This document shows positions 33,187-47,400 of a DNA stretch of 64,000 bases, in pieces. A program made the position numbers and the translations under genes. Within the stretch, counting starts at the first letter, position 1; every line of letters starts with the position of its first letter. Origin of the DNA: Podospora bellae-mahoneyi (lineage: Eukaryota > Ascomycota > Sordariomycetes > Sordariales > Podosporaceae); NCBI RefSeq assembly GCF_035222275.1, contig NC_085886.1, positions 3,410,001 to 3,474,000 of the forward strand. The letters run 5' to 3'. Under the pieces are notes generated by a model, which saw nothing but the letters and a program-made list of their open reading frames with translations, searched no databases and was not told the origin of the DNA.

Positions 33187-34085
33187 AAGCGGGTCGGTCC
33201 ACACAGCCACATCGAGGGCCGAAATGTGGGACTTGCCTAAATCCGGTGTCGGGATTTTCAACTAACTCACATGTGATCAACCCTTGCCAACCCCTGCTGG
33301 ACGCGCCATGTTTGCAGTTACCTTGATGTATAACAGGTGGTGTCCTGGAATGTGTTGAAATAAGGAAGCCATGACAAGGTCATTTTAGAACCATTGTTGG
33401 GCTGCAGTAAGGGCAGCACCTATTTTGGCCGTTCATTGCTGCTGCATATCCACGCGTTCTTGTCTGTCTGTCGCATATCAGCCTGTCGCACACTCGGCCT
33501 AGCCCAACGGATTATTTCCGGAATTCCACTCGGAATTTCTGTTCCACACGGATTTCCATCTTCCATATAAGACAGCAGCGTCATTTTCTTTTGATAGTAC
33601 AATTGCTCCTTAGATAATTCTCATCAATTGACTGGTGCCATCAATGATCCCTGTGGACTAATTGTCTGACATTGTCCTTTAGCGCTTTACCCGCTCAGAC
33701 CAATTCAGGGACCCTCCACTCCCATTGATGACGCGGCCTCCCGTTGACTTTGTGCCTGAGTATGCAAGCCCTAGAGTGTGCTGACTTTGGCTTGCACGCA
33801 GTGCCTCGTTACTTCAGCGGATTCACTTACGACTTAAGGCTATGTCGACAGATCTGCTGAAGCATTATCTAGTGCAGGCAACACCCCACTCATAACTCCC
33901 CGCAAATGCAACCCCGGTAGGCTTGGCCTGTGGAGGCCGATCGTCGTTCGCAGCATCGCTTGCTGCAGATCCCTGCACTGTTGTACACCTCAGTCATCAT
34001 GCTCCAATGTAGTTGTGCGCACGACCTCTCACCCAAGATATCTGCGCCTGCCCGTTTTCGGGAACATAAAATTAGAATGAGAAAG
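33187..34085. other. Upstream region of the kinase-like gene
   Basis: Normal composition, no RIP. Presumed promoter and 5' leader of the kinase-like gene lie here. I see no other credible gene; a short minus frame at 33420-33602 lacks recognisable features. Confidence 0.45.
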
Positions 34086-34638
34086 TGTCACGGTTTGGGG
34101 AGATGGTGGAGACGCAAGGAACCAATCAGAGCTGGACCGGGCAACCGAGCGGGCTTCATGGTCCAGTGGACAGGACGGACCAATAAGATTGGGACCGGGG
34201 ACCGCGGCGGGGCTCACGGTCCACGGTCCAGTATCGGCCAATCAGGAGTGGACCGAGGACCGTCTGGAAGGCAACGGTTCACCGTCCCAAGGTCTATATA
34301 TACGGAGGAACTGGCTGGTGTAGATAGACAGTTCCGTAGTATATAATATAAGTTACAATTGTTAGTATCTTAGCTGTTATGATTAAAATAAGCTATATAT
34401 GATACACTGTTTAGCTATACCAAACTAAGATTGTTCAGAAGTGCCTTTAACTAATATCCGTTTTAAAAGTTCTAGATAGAGATTTATTATACGTTATATA
34501 TTTGCTTTAACTCTATTACGGATAAATTAAAGGCGTCTTTTCACCACTATAGCTGAACTTAAAAACGTTTAGATAGGAGGCGTCCCGCTTAGCCTAGGCA
34601 GCAAGGGACCTTCTACTAGCACCACACTAACTACCACT
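34086..34638 (+). mobile_element. Copy E: LTR plus first gag codons
   Basis: LTR 34086-34491 (TGTCACGG to TTATTATA, U3 type III, undamaged U3, degraded R-U5). Then a leader, and gag start with the ATG changed to ATA, to 34638. It is truncated by a second LTR. Three CCAAT boxes in U3 (34122, 34180, 34238). Confidence 0.75.
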
Positions 34639-35042
34639 TGTCACGGTTTTAGGAGACAGTGGGGTACACTGGACTAATTAGGGCTAGACCGAACGATTAA
34701 GCGGGACTTACCCTCCAGTTAGACCGAACGGTTTAATAAGATAAGGACCGGGGACCGCGGTAGAGCTTACGGTCCACGGTCCAGTATCGGCTAATTAGGA
34801 GTAGACCGAGGACCGTCTATTAGTTAATAGCCCACGGTCTACTAGTCTATATATACGGAGGAACTGGCTAATATAGATAGATAGTTCCGCAGTATGCAAT
34901 ATAAGTCGCAATTATTAGTATCTAGACTATTGTGATCGAGATAAGCTATTTATTATACACTATTTAGCTGTACCGAACCTGGATTATTAGAAGTGCCTTT
35001 AACCAGTATCCTTTCAGAGGTTCTGGGTAGAGGTTCGTTATA
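34639..35042 (+). repeat. LTR F, U3 type III
   Basis: TGTCACGG start to GTTATA end, 404 bp. U3 is clearly related to that of 34086 (ccacggtccagtatcgg). Its flanks do not match (CCACT left, TTAAT right) and belong to two different elements, so this is either a recombination product or an LTR whose partner flank was lost. Confidence 0.75.
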
Positions 35043-38000
35043 TTAATTAATTAAAGTATTATTTAATCTTTTCTATAGTTTTTATAATACTTGTATATCC
35101 TCCAAACTTCGATTTGTAAATATCTATTATTAGTACCTTTCTATTACTTAGCTTTACGTATATTCGATTTTTATATTTTAATTTTTCTTTAATTATCCTT
35201 TTAAATACTTTAGGGCTTTAATTTTCCTACTAATATTACTCTATACTATCGTTACCTAACCTTCTTTAGTATTTACCAGAAATAGCCCGCTCGTAATATC
35301 CTCTATAATACTATATTTATAACTATAGTAAATACTTACAAGTATTTTGTGACCTTTTTTTCAATAATAATAGTAACTTCCTAAATATATTTCTATAATA
35401 TTCGGTACGCCGGCTAAATATCTTTACTTGAGCGTTCTCCGAACCCTTCTTATAATTAACTTAAAAATTAAATTCCGAAAGAGATTTTGATTATTGGGTT
35501 TACTATATATTAAGGACTTTCGTAATAAGAAAATATTATAGGTTTGTATAATGGGTATAAACCTATATTTATAATTAATATTGTCAAAGTATAGCCTTGA
35601 CTTCTCGAACGTTCCGATAATAGTAAGTAGCTTTTTATTATAACTTAACAAATTTTAACGTACCCATTTTGTACATTTTTAAAGATAAATTACCGGGTAT
35701 AGTTTACCGGTTTTATTTCGCTATTTTAATCATTTACCGATTATATAGTTAATCTACTTACCTCGACCTGGAATAGTTGATTAGGGTTTAATAATTTTAA
35801 TACCGGGTCCTTTAAAATAGCCTTTTTTAGTTCCTAAAAGGCCTATTCTTTTTCTTACCCTTACCAGAACTCTATATTTTTTAAACTAAGTAATTAAATA
35901 GCTACGCGATTTCCGCGTATGTTTAAATAAATATCTGATAGAAATTTATAAACCCTGAAAATTTCTTGATATATGTTTTTATAGTGTAAATTAATCTTTA
36001 ATTATGATAATTTTCTTAAATTCTGTAGGAACTGTCATAATATGAAATATCCTAAATATATTATTTTTTTTATACGGAAAACTCGCTCTTTTTTTTATTA
36101 TTTATAAGTCCAGCTCCGTATAGGGCGTCGAGTATCTCTCGTACGTACCGCTTATACTTTTTTAAAGTACGTAAGTACATAAAACCGTTATTTAAATAAT
36201 ATATTATTCTTTTACTGAGGTGCTTCCGGATTATATAAATAAGGAGATATTAAAACCTTATAGGTATGTTGATTTATCTAGATAGTATTACGAGATACTC
36301 GAAATAACTATGGGATATATAAAACTCTATTTTTCATTTATTTGCTTCTTTAATACGTATATAAACGTACTTCATAAATATATGTCAATATATAAAGTAT
36401 CGCGCCCTAAATAAATTACTCTGTAATTTAAATATTAACGGCAGCGAGTAGCTATTTTCTACTGTCTCGGTATTTAATTAGGGGTAATCTATATATAGTC
36501 ATAAGCCTTTATTTTCTTCGGTATAGAAAATATAGAGTATCTTATTAGCGATATAAACTCCTTAATATATCCTCTCTTTATATTCTTATTAAATATTTCC
36601 GTAATTCTTTACTTTACTTATCGTGGATAGAATTAATTTTAAAAAGCCGTAGTTTAGTTCTTTTTTTAACTTAATTTTATAGTTTTACGGCCCTTACTTT
36701 AAAAGTTCTTTTAAATACTTAGCTATAAAGGTTAAGTATCCTCGTTATTTTACCGGTACCACTTCCTTCTGGCCTTTTTCTATATTATTATAATAAACGT
36801 ACTTATTAATATCCGATATTTTTACTAATATTACTAACTTTATTTCTTTAATTTTACCGCTTAAAACGATAAAGTATACCTTTACTTTTTTAACGTCTTT
36901 ACGGAAGTACCGCGGAGGGTACTTTTCATAGACTTTACTTTATATATACTCCTAATCTCTTATTGTTAATAAACTACTTTTAAGGTTCTTCGAATTATAA
37001 ATAATTACTCTACCTTTAACGAATATTTAAGTTATAATCGTTATATTATAGTTATCTTAAAATTATATTTTTGAGGGTCCTATATTTGTAATATTGAATG
37101 TTACCAAGGTTATTTTTCTTTCGACCTTAATATTTAAAGGTAACGTTTCCCTATAAACCTCTTACGTAACATATGATTTTAAATAATCATCTATTCCTTC
37201 TTTTTTCTCTATAATATCCGGATTTACTACACGAGTTACAGTAAACTTAAATTTATTTATACTGCTATTTATTAATATTATTACTTAAAGATTCTTTTAG
37301 TATGTAATAACTTAAAAGTATTTATTTTTCTTATCTTTTTCCCATATAATAATAAGGTTATTAATAAATATTAAATCGTGATCCTCTATTTTTACTTTAC
37401 GCTAATAATTCTAATAATATCCTTCGTAATCCGTTAAAGGTTAACGGCCACTACGAAAGGCCGGGAGTTGTTTCTTAAGCGGTTATATTGTTTAATGATT
37501 TTTTTTTACTCCGGGTTACTTTTAATAATATAAAGTCTTTTAACTATACCCCCTTAGCTTTTTCTTACTTTCCATCTGTTACTTCCTGAATATTTTCTTA
37601 TATTTATATTCAATAATAGCTCTTTAACTTAATCGTTCGCCTAAATACTTTGACCTAATACTATTGCTAACTTTCTTTCGTAGATAAAGCGTATGGTTTA
37701 AGCTTAAGTACTATCTTAAAATTACTTTTCCCTAAAAACGTATACTATTATTTATATTTTAACATTTTACGTACTTAACGTAATGATTCGTATATTTAAT
37801 ACGAATTATATTATTTGAAAGCTAATTTTTATTTTAACTGGGTCTTAAACTTTCTATAAGAAACAGTTATATAAGTCCTTCTAAACTCTCTTCCATTTAG
37901 CCATAGTCTTTTGAATTAAATACGGCTTACCTTCCTTACTTACTTTATATATCGGTTAATACCTGTATAGCATTCACTTTGATAGTATCATATATATTTG

Positions 38001-38340
38001 TATATGACATGTCAGAATTAAAGTGTTTTTCCGATATTCCGGGTATGTAGAATAAGGTTATACTATATTTTCTTTATAGGGTACATACTACATAAATATT
38101 AATGTATTTTAAAATAACTTTTGACCTTTTCTACTATTACTCTTAGTTTTTATTTTTAAACTTTATAAGCCATGAACTCATTTCCGAAATACCAATTTTA
38201 TATTTATTATATTGTATCTCCAGTATCGTTTGTTTAATAAGTTCTCCCTACTATATATGGTTGTTATCTTTTGCAACTTTCGTAGTAATTCTATAGTAAC
38301 TCATACTAGTTAATCCTATAATACCTATATTTAAGTACAT
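35043..38340 (-). pseudogene. RIP-degraded pol and gag tail, fragment G
   Basis: Minus-oriented. Starts within integrase (aligned to about 9412 of element B), runs through RNase H, RT (tcgagtatctctcgtacgta near 36130) and protease to the gag/pol junction at about 37,430-37,480, and ends in the coiled-coil part of the gag tail. Stops in all frames. Confidence 0.7.
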
Positions 38341-41300
38341 TATTAAAGGTTCGATATTTAAGAGTGTTGTTTTTGCAAAAATTCAATGTAATGTATTTAA
38401 AATCGCTGCATAGAATCATATTAAATATGTTTCACAATTAGTTGTTCTTCTTTGCTGAAATGTAATGATTTATTTAATATGACTAAAGGTAAAGAAGTAA
38501 TTCAGTTAATCAATAATAGCTTTTAGAAAAATGAAAAAAGACTTAAATATATAAAAGGGCAAATTTTATATTACAAATAAACATATCAATATAACCATCT
38601 AGATTAACAATTAAAAGTTTTAATGATGTAGACAGAAAGAAATAGTTCGGGAATCATAAGGAACTTATCGCTTAAACAATGATAAAAAGTAATAGCATTT
38701 CGATATCAAAAGCCCCTGAATTGTTTATATAAAGCCTATGACAATCAATACGGTTTCATAGTAAACTTTTTAAGCCCAAAGTAAAACTAACTTTAAATGT
38801 TAAATTTATAGAAAAGTAAAATACTTCAAAGAAAATTCTTATATATTTAAATAGTTTAAAGCAATCAAAAATCGGAATAAAAATTAGCATGAAATGTGTA
38901 AAGTTCATCGAAATAATACAATTACTTATTACAAAAACGCTCCAAAAAATTATCAAGAGAAAGAGTAATAGTTTAAAGAGCGACGTTTGATAAAGTATTA
39001 ATTTTACGATTTGACAAAAGATTAAAATAACTTCAAAACAAAGATTAAAACGTAACTATACAATTTCGTAAACTAAAAGAATAGTTAATATACATAATCA
39101 AAACAAATATTTGAAGATTCAAGTTTTAAAGCATTCAATTAACTCATGGAATAAAATATATTAAAAATGGAATAGCAGCAATCTCGCGATAAAATATTGT
39201 AGTAATTTATATGCAAAGGTTAGGAAGAATATTAACAAAATAAAACCATTATTACTATAGGCTTGACGTTAGAGTAAAATGCAGTACAATAATATATACA
39301 ACATAACTCATTTTTAACTATTTCGAAGATAGAAACCGGTTTAATTTGAATACAATATATATAGTTATTTAAAGTATTATTAAAGTAAAGCTTTTTAAGG
39401 ATATCAATTAATACGGTGCTAAAGGTACTAGATATTGTAAACCGGTTATAAGGATGATGATTAAATAAAATGAATCACCAGTGAAGTTAAATAGTGAGCT
39501 CTTAGAAAATAAAGAGATTTAAAAGAACTTAAAGGTATCTGTAAATAATATAAATAGTAATCAAGTATTTTAACAGTTATTCAACGTAAGTAATAACCAT
39601 TTCAAAAGAATATTTCTTCTTCAAAGGAATTTTAATTAACACAATATAAAAGTTTAGAGTATTTTTTATTGATCAATAAAACTTAAATGATATTATAAAA
39701 CTGAGGTTAAAGCCGAAAATAATGCTAGGAACTGAAAGATGTAGAATCGAAGGAATGTCCATTAAAGTAGTAAAAATAAAAATGTAAAAACGGGTTTAAA
39801 TATAATGATTGAGTTTATATTATTAATGAATGTAAAAGAAATTAATGATTTTAAAGTATAATAATATCGAAGAAATAATTTACAGTTTTGTTGAGAATTA
39901 TTAACTTGAGAGGAGTTATAAATAGTACCTTCCAAAATACTAAAGAACAAAAAGTATATTATAACGACCCGATATTAACTAAGGAACGTTCTATTGTATA
40001 AAATAAATCAGAAGAGAATATCTCTTTTTAAATTATAACATTAATGAAATTTACAAACGTTGATATTGAAAAATCTTAGAATCAAAGCTATTAAATTTTA
40101 ATGCAATTTGTATATTGGTTTAGAATATCGTAAAAAAGTGAAAATAAATTATTACTCAAAGATTATGTAAAATTGTAATAATTTCCAAAACAACGTTACA
40201 TGGACATATTATAATCAAAGGAAAAATAAATTTATTTGTATATGATGTTAAACATATCAAATTATGGAAGAGTACATTTCTCGGATCCTTATGGTATGAA
40301 GCCTATAATTTAAGTACTGGGTAACGAAATACTAATTTATAACCGTAAAAAGAACGGAAAAATTTAATTAAGAAGAAATTAAAAGTGTAACTAGATAATG
40401 TATCAAATGTATATTTTTTATAGTCCTACGGTAGAAAATGTTGAAAGCAATAGTATATTTTATTGATATACACGGTAAAATGGAAAAAAAATTTGATAAC
40501 GTTTATAGACATCTTGGAGGTGAAGAGATATATTCATTATAAAGATCGAAAAAAAGGTATTACTGGAAGAATATCGAGGGAATTTAATCTTTATGATTAA
40601 ATATCTCGAGTGAATTTTAAAGAAAAAAACATCAAAAATATAAAATGAAAAGTGACAAATAAGCTATTTACAATAAGTTTAATTCTATTATATTAATGAA
40701 AGTTAAGTTAAGTAATTCATAAAAGTATTCAAATATGGGAAAACACCCATATTTTAAAGTTAATATTCTTAATAATATATCTCTCATTTTTCGTATCTCC
40801 AAAAAGAAAAATTTATAATTATATACACATGATCCGTAATTAAATAAAAAGATTGTAAGGGCATAGTTACTTACTATTATAAAAGTCAAGGCTCCAAATT
40901 TAGTTAATAAAAGTATAATGACTTATATATTTAAAGATATTATTGGAATACACTTATATATAAATAAAAAAAAAGAAATCAGTAAAAATGGCGTTTGCTA
41001 TACCTCATAACTATCTTAACCATTGCGTTATATTATTTAATTTAATCAATATACCCGTAAAATTTTGATTTTTCGTCGATTACATTATCCGAAAATATCT
41101 CGATAAAAATAGTGTAGCATTTTAAGAACGTTTTCACTTACTTGTATACTTTAATGGAATATTGAAACTATATAGAGGAGATACTTAATGCGCTATATAA
41201 AACCTGACTTGAAATGAAGAAATAAAACAGCGAGTTTTGTATATGAAAAGTGGGGTATTTGAAATATTTCGTATTTATAAGCAAGGCATGAGGAGAATTT

Positions 41301-41900
41301 AGAAGAATAGAATTATTAAAAGTCAGTTAGGATATAATTATAAATATACGGTGGCGAATATTAGAATTGATTAATTCTTATTAAGTATTGATTCGGAACT
41401 ACGTGAGAATTAAGGGTTTATTTAACTATTTTCCAAAAAACATGTAGAGTTCTAATAAAAATAGCAAAAGAAATACTCCTGGACTGAAAACAGACTTCAA
41501 AATATTTATTATGGCCGTATTAAGATATTACGTAATATATTATAAATATATTACTTTGGGTGAATTTTCATGGTAAATGAGAAATGGCATTACTAAATAA
41601 TGATAATGAAACTAATAAAAGTGACAAAGCATTCAGAAAAACAGCAGAGAATAATTATAATATAAAACCGAATTTACATAGATTTAGGCTATGGGAGGGT
41701 ACTAATAAAACAGATTTAAAATCAACTTTGGAGGATTTATAGGTATTAGTCGAACTAAAACAAATTAACTAATACTTTAACAAACCAAAATTAAAGAGAA
41801 CTTTAAAGACATAATATAATTGTACAATAAATATTTCTAAGAAGAATTATTAACAGATATTGTATAGATTTTTGAAGTTATTATTAATAAGCGAATACCT
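38341..41900 (+). pseudogene. Strongly degraded gag/pol, plus orientation (likely)
   Basis: Extremely AT-rich. Plus-strand landmarks of the family remain: gag/pol junction region at about 39,870-39,970 (gacccgatattaac), and a pol segment at about 40,530-40,600 (gaatatcgagggaa, equal to the VEYRGH segment). The 5' LTR and the full extent were not resolved. Confidence 0.5.
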
Positions 41901-41905
41901 CTAAT
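41901..41905. repeat. Target-site duplication CTAAT (left) of solo LTR
   Basis: CTAAT immediately precedes TGTCACAACC and is repeated at 42289-42293 after the GTCATA end. It independently supports the LTR termini used throughout. Confidence 0.85.
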
Positions 41906-42288
41906 TGTCACAACCCTGGTACAGGACGGGTTGTGGGGCCACGGGAGCAGGGGCCAATCGGGAGAACGTATAAGAGAGCCAATCACAGTAAGGGACGACT
42001 GATCAGTACGCTCAGGGCACTGAGCAGATCAAGCAGCCATGATCAGTGTGCCAAGGACACTGAGCAGGAGTAAATACGGCTTGGCACAAGGTCTATATAT
42101 ACGGAGGAACTGGCTGGTGTAGATAGACAGTTCCGCAGTATGCAATACAAGTAACAATCGTTGGTATCTAGCTATTGTAATTGAGACAAGCCATTGTTGT
42201 ACACTGTTTAGCTGTACCGAACCAGGATTGTTCAGAAGTGCCTTCAACCAGTATCCCTTTCAGAGGTTCTGGATAGAAATTGGTCATA
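41906..42288 (+). repeat. Solo LTR, U3 type II, undamaged
   Basis: 383 bp, TGTCACAA to GTCATA, flanked by CTAAT on both sides. Two CCAAT boxes (41954, 41979), a tandem motif (gatcagt/gctcagggcactgagcag), TATATATACGGAGG, and full R-U5. It shows little or no RIP although both flanks are heavily degraded. It therefore arrived after that damage and then lost its body by LTR-LTR recombination. Confidence 0.9.
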
Positions 42289-42293
42289 CTAAT

Positions 42294-44127
42294 GTTTCAT
42301 TATAATAGACATTTTTACTAAATCATTAAAATCGAAAAATACAACAATGAAATAGTACCATATTCTGGTGTATTGTAGTATAATATATGTAATTAAGCAA
42401 ATTAATCATAAATCGTAATATTTAAATTGATATTGAAATATTGAAAAGTATTAATAAAAAATCTAAAATTGAAAACTAGAATATTCTCAAGTTATTATTT
42501 TTAAACTTATAACTAAACGGAACAGCCTGGCTAAATTATAAATTACTGTTTCCTGAAATTCACTAATTTGCAGTAATGTTATGAAATTAAATTCTTATTT
42601 ATAACATGAAAAGTATATAATGCAATAATGATAGAAATGATAAAATAGTGACTTTTCTTTACGAAATGTGAAAATGAGGTAAACCTTTTAATTTAAATCT
42701 GATATAGAGGCATTATAATAACTGTTAAAGTAAACAAGCTTATATACTTAATAACAGATTAGAAAACAACTAGAGCTTATAAAAGAAAAAATATATTAAT
42801 GTTATATCTTGGTAGGAGTTGAAAAATATTGGTTAATAATAGAAAATGAATAGTCTTATATATAACTTAGATATTGAAACACGAAATGAAATGTTAAACT
42901 ATAATATACTTAACATTCGAAAGTTAAAAGAGAAGTTGAAAACAATACGTATATTCCAGCTATTGAACATAAACTATTTATGGTCATATATATTTCAAAT
43001 TTTGCTTTTAAAACTTATAGGCTCGGTAAAGATGATAAATCTTTTAAAGACAATTCAAAATAAACATATACTATGAAAGAAATACTGAACTTCCCAATTT
43101 AGAAAAGCTAATTAAAATCTTAAATTAATTAATCAAACTACTTAACCAGAAATAGTTTTCAGAAAATTATGAGATATTTCCATCATTATAAAAAGCCAAA
43201 GGAGTTTTATTAAAACAATATAGGGCGGTTTAAATTTTTGGAAACAGATAGGAGAGGGTTAACCGGGGAAGTGTTATTTAATATAGTATTTTCATCGATT
43301 ATATCGAGGGTTATTGCAAACCTTAATATCTATTATAGTCTCTAGTGTATAATAATTTATTTCTCTAAGTTGATTTGAAGAAGGAAGTTTACATTAAGCT
43401 ATTTCGGTATTTCCAAACGTTAAAGATCAATATTAATAATAAAACCAAAGTAAAGTAACGACAGTCTCTGAAACCTCCCGCTGTATCTTATAATCGTTGT
43501 TGATTTACGTTAAGAACGCTCTTTAACACATTTTCCTTCATTGGTTGGACGTTTAAACTTAAAGATTCTACAGTTAATGAAAGATAAAAGTTAGATAAAG
43601 ATCAAGAAAAGAATATACACACACATATATTTATAATTATATATATATATGTATAGTTATACGTTAAAACCGCAACTTCGAACCCATTACAAATATCCTT
43701 ATCATATACTTGCTATAATGCGAACAACGTTTTAATGAAAGAAATATAGCATAATTTTGAAACTAAAAGAAAAAAGAATGACTATATCAAATATATATTA
43801 AAAGCATTTCGAACTAAAACTAGTGAGATTATAGTCAGATATAGTTATAGCTTAAGGAAAGAAAATATTAAAAGGCGATTATCATGAAAGTATTATAAAA
43901 AATGAAAAATAATAGTTATTTAGAAGTTAATCTCCAAACCGTCGATTTAAAAAGAGAAATATTATACTAATGTTAAGTTAATAGTAGGTGGAATAATATG
44001 CCGGACGTAAGCTAAATTTAGTTAATTGTTAATAAAGTAGAAAAGAGTAAAGCAACAGGATTACAGTTAAGACGATGGGAATACGGTAATTTAAATAATT
44101 TCAAGAAAGAGAGGTAATCTGGATTAC
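42294..44127. other. AT-rich degraded DNA
   Basis: No feature beyond AT-rich stop-dense sequence. A plus-strand open frame at 42846-43076 is lysine/asparagine/isoleucine-rich, as random AT-rich DNA would be. A TA/CA-rich short microsatellite lies at about 43,617-43,655. Confidence 0.5.
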
Positions 44128-44449
44128 TGTGACGAACCCCTATCCAAAACCTCTGAAAGGGATACTAATCAAAGGCACCTCTGAACAATTCTGGTCTGGT
44201 ACAGCTAAATAGTGTAATAAATGGCTTATCATAGTTACAATAGTTAAGATATCAACAATCATGACATATATTATATGCTACGGAACTATGTATCTACACT
44301 AGCTAGTTCCTCCGTATATATAGACCAGTGGATTAGCTGAATCACTATACTAAGTGTAATCCTAAATTACTTTTCCTAGTATTAAGTTTCTATAGATTAC
44401 AGTACCAATAGTAATCATAGATTACTTTCGTTACTTTCGGATGACTTAG
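44128..44449 (-). repeat. LTR, partly degraded, U3 with GATTAC words
   Basis: TGTGACGAACCCC start, well-kept U5-R, cctccgtatatatagacc TATA segment, then a U3 rich in gattac/gtaatc words. The left boundary is secure. The right boundary is tentative: the pentamer ATTAC occurs on both sides (44123-44127 and 44450-44454), but it is also common inside this U3. Confidence 0.65.
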
Positions 44450-47400
44450 ATTACCGCAATTACGTTTATAAATAAAAATTAAATTTTAATAATCTTAATC
44501 AGGATTTTAGTTTTATATTACTTCTTTGTTCAATACTAAAGGTTCAGGTTTTATGACTTATCATTAATCATTTTATTTTTTTAAACATAATTTTACGATT
44601 AATTTTATAAAGGAGCATATAATTAATGTACATAATATTATATCAAGGGAAGTTAAATAAAGCTCGCGCAATACAAAAGGAGGTAATTAATAAAATAAAG
44701 GCTGAATATAACAGTAGGGATTGAAATAATATTTTTTGGCTAATCAATCCTTATAAGTAATTGAGGTATTAGTTAATAATCAAATACCTATCTTTGAATA
44801 AGTAACGGATGAATTAAAAAAAGAAAAAGAAGTAGTTAGCAAATTTATTAAGGGTTTTAACTATTTTTTTATTTTATTTTATTTAATTTTAACCAAATTA
44901 AATTTAGTCTTCAATATTTTTTTTATAAAAATAAAGAAAAAGGGAAATATTAAAAGTAAGGGAGCAAAGAACATGAATGATTGAAAGGCAGAAAGAAAGA
45001 GGGTAAACAAGATCATAAAAAAAAAGTCTTTATCATTAACTTAGAAAAATAAAACCTATAATGAAAACTTTCACTTTAAACGAAATCTTTAAAAAGTAAT
45101 CAGTATTATTCCCGGTCTATCTGCAATACTATGAACAGTACCGTTATTATTACTATAAAATATTATTACAGTTTAATTCAAGGATTTCTATAATAACCTT
45201 GTTTAAGTTTAATGCTATATTTATATACTTTTAGGGGTATTTCATTAGTGGTTTACTGAATGAAATAAGTGTAACTTTTTTACTATATAACTTCGTAAAT
45301 ATTCCTTACCTTTGGACCCTTTAAAAAGGATAATAATATAAACATCGACTTGATTATTACTTTTAAATAAATATAATCAACATCTATAAATATTGTTATT
45401 TCGAATATTGGAATATATTAAAAAATAAATACAAAAGTCAAGCCGGTTAACAATGTAAAGTTAAGTAGTAACGGTTTTAAAAAAAGCTTAAACTAAAAAG
45501 TAAAGAAATAAATAATAATTGAAGAATCCCTATAGCATGGTTTGAAACTTAACGATATTATAGTCCTTTAGCTTGTGAAATATTAAAAGGGTTGCGCTTT
45601 ACTCTCCAGAAATCAACTAATTTCCTTTACTGAATTATTAATGTTTTAATAAATTGAAAAATTAAGGTGTCGTTTTTAATTTTATCTATAAAGAAGGTTA
45701 CTTTAATATACAATTTCATGAAAATGGATGAATACTTAATAAGAATTTCCTTGGTAATTGTATTAGGACTATCTTTATAAAGTATCATAAGGTAAGTCTA
45801 TTCCGATCCCGAAATTACCTATAAAAAGAATTGTTAATTTTTTTAAGAAACGAAGTCAGAAAAGTATTATTAGGGAAGTATATAGTTTTTACTATAATAA
45901 TTAATTTCTAATAAAGCAGAAAGATAATAGTTTTTATTTCATGAACGATATTTGAAAACATTATGAAATTATGAAACGAGTATCTTCATTTCACTAAGTG
46001 TTAAGGAATTTAGCAACTACTTTATAAATTATTTTATTATTTTGCTATTGAAGGTTTCCTTCAAGTATAATTAAATTAATTTTAATAGGCCGGGAATATA
46101 CTCCTTTCGGATTAGTTATCGCCCTATTAAGAATATATGTCTTACTTTAAAAGGCTACTAACTCTATAGCCTAGTTTTAGAGAGCTGTAATTAAAGTCCT
46201 CTAAAATTCTATCCTGTAAAGAGATCGGTTATACGTAAATAATATTGTAGTAAAAAAGCTAAGGTAGGATTATAGTGGTAAAGAGAAAAGGTTAGAGTAA
46301 AAGGTAAGTCCTAAAGTATTTGAAAAGTATCAATACAGTTTTACTTAACTATAAGTTTATAGGACCTATAATCAAAACCGTAAAGCCCCTATAATATAGA
46401 GGCAAAATTAATATCTATAACTGATTTTATATATCGGATGGACGTATTTTTAGTTCGATAAAAGTAATCAAGTTAAGAGAATAGCGAACTTAGTATAGTC
46501 TTAAAGATATTTGCGCTTTGTTGGGGATTACCGGTTAATAGTAGTTATACATACTATTCTTTAATTTTAATATACCTCCGCTATATTTCTAATAAAAAAA
46601 TACGAGATAGGAATACACAGAAATTTAAGAGGATCCGATAAAACAATCTTTTTTTTTCAATTATAGAAGTACCATATTTGATTTCTTTAAGATTTCATAA
46701 TCATCGTTTTCATGAAACTGTTCCTATTTTCAATATAAATTTCACGGGGCAAGAAAAAGTAATTCAATGTGTAGGATTTAAAAAAGGAAGGTATGTTTAT
46801 TTAGTTTGAAAGTACTATTTAGAGCCTAATTAAGCAGTACTATAATAATATAAAAAGAAAGTTAAGAGGACTAATATATATTTTAAGGAGATTTAAAAGG
46901 TATTTTTTTCGGGGTACACTTTACCGTGGAAACGGATGATTAAATAGTAACTCATCAAGTTAAAGAGTATTTAAAAATATTCCTGATACTTGATCAGTAG
47001 AATAATTAAAATTTCTAACTTTATAATTATTCATATTCTGAAAATAATAACCTATAGTATACATATTGTCGAGAAAAATATAGCCATTTGGATTTAAAAG
47101 AAAAGGAGTAAAAACGAAACATCAATGATAAAGTTAACGTAAAGCTTTAGAACAAAACTTGAAAAGTAAATATTTAATAAATAAACGTTAGAAAAAAGAA
47201 AAATATCAAATAAAAGCTTTATTTAACAAAACTATAGTTTCTTCATTTTTCTATTACTATTAAATTCCTCGCAATCAAAGCGTAATTAAAAGCTACAATA
47301 ATGTTTATGATTTAAATTATCAAACGTAATGCTTTAAAATTCATTTCTCAAAATGAAAACTTATTTTTTAAATTAAATAAAACGAGTTTGTCTCTTGAGA

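Noticed and set aside
20980-34085. A Starship-type giant mobile element carrying the kinase-like gene
   Set aside because: No tyrosine-recombinase (DUF3435-like) captain gene or other Starship-typical gene is visible; all flanking repeats are LTR-retrotransposon parts.
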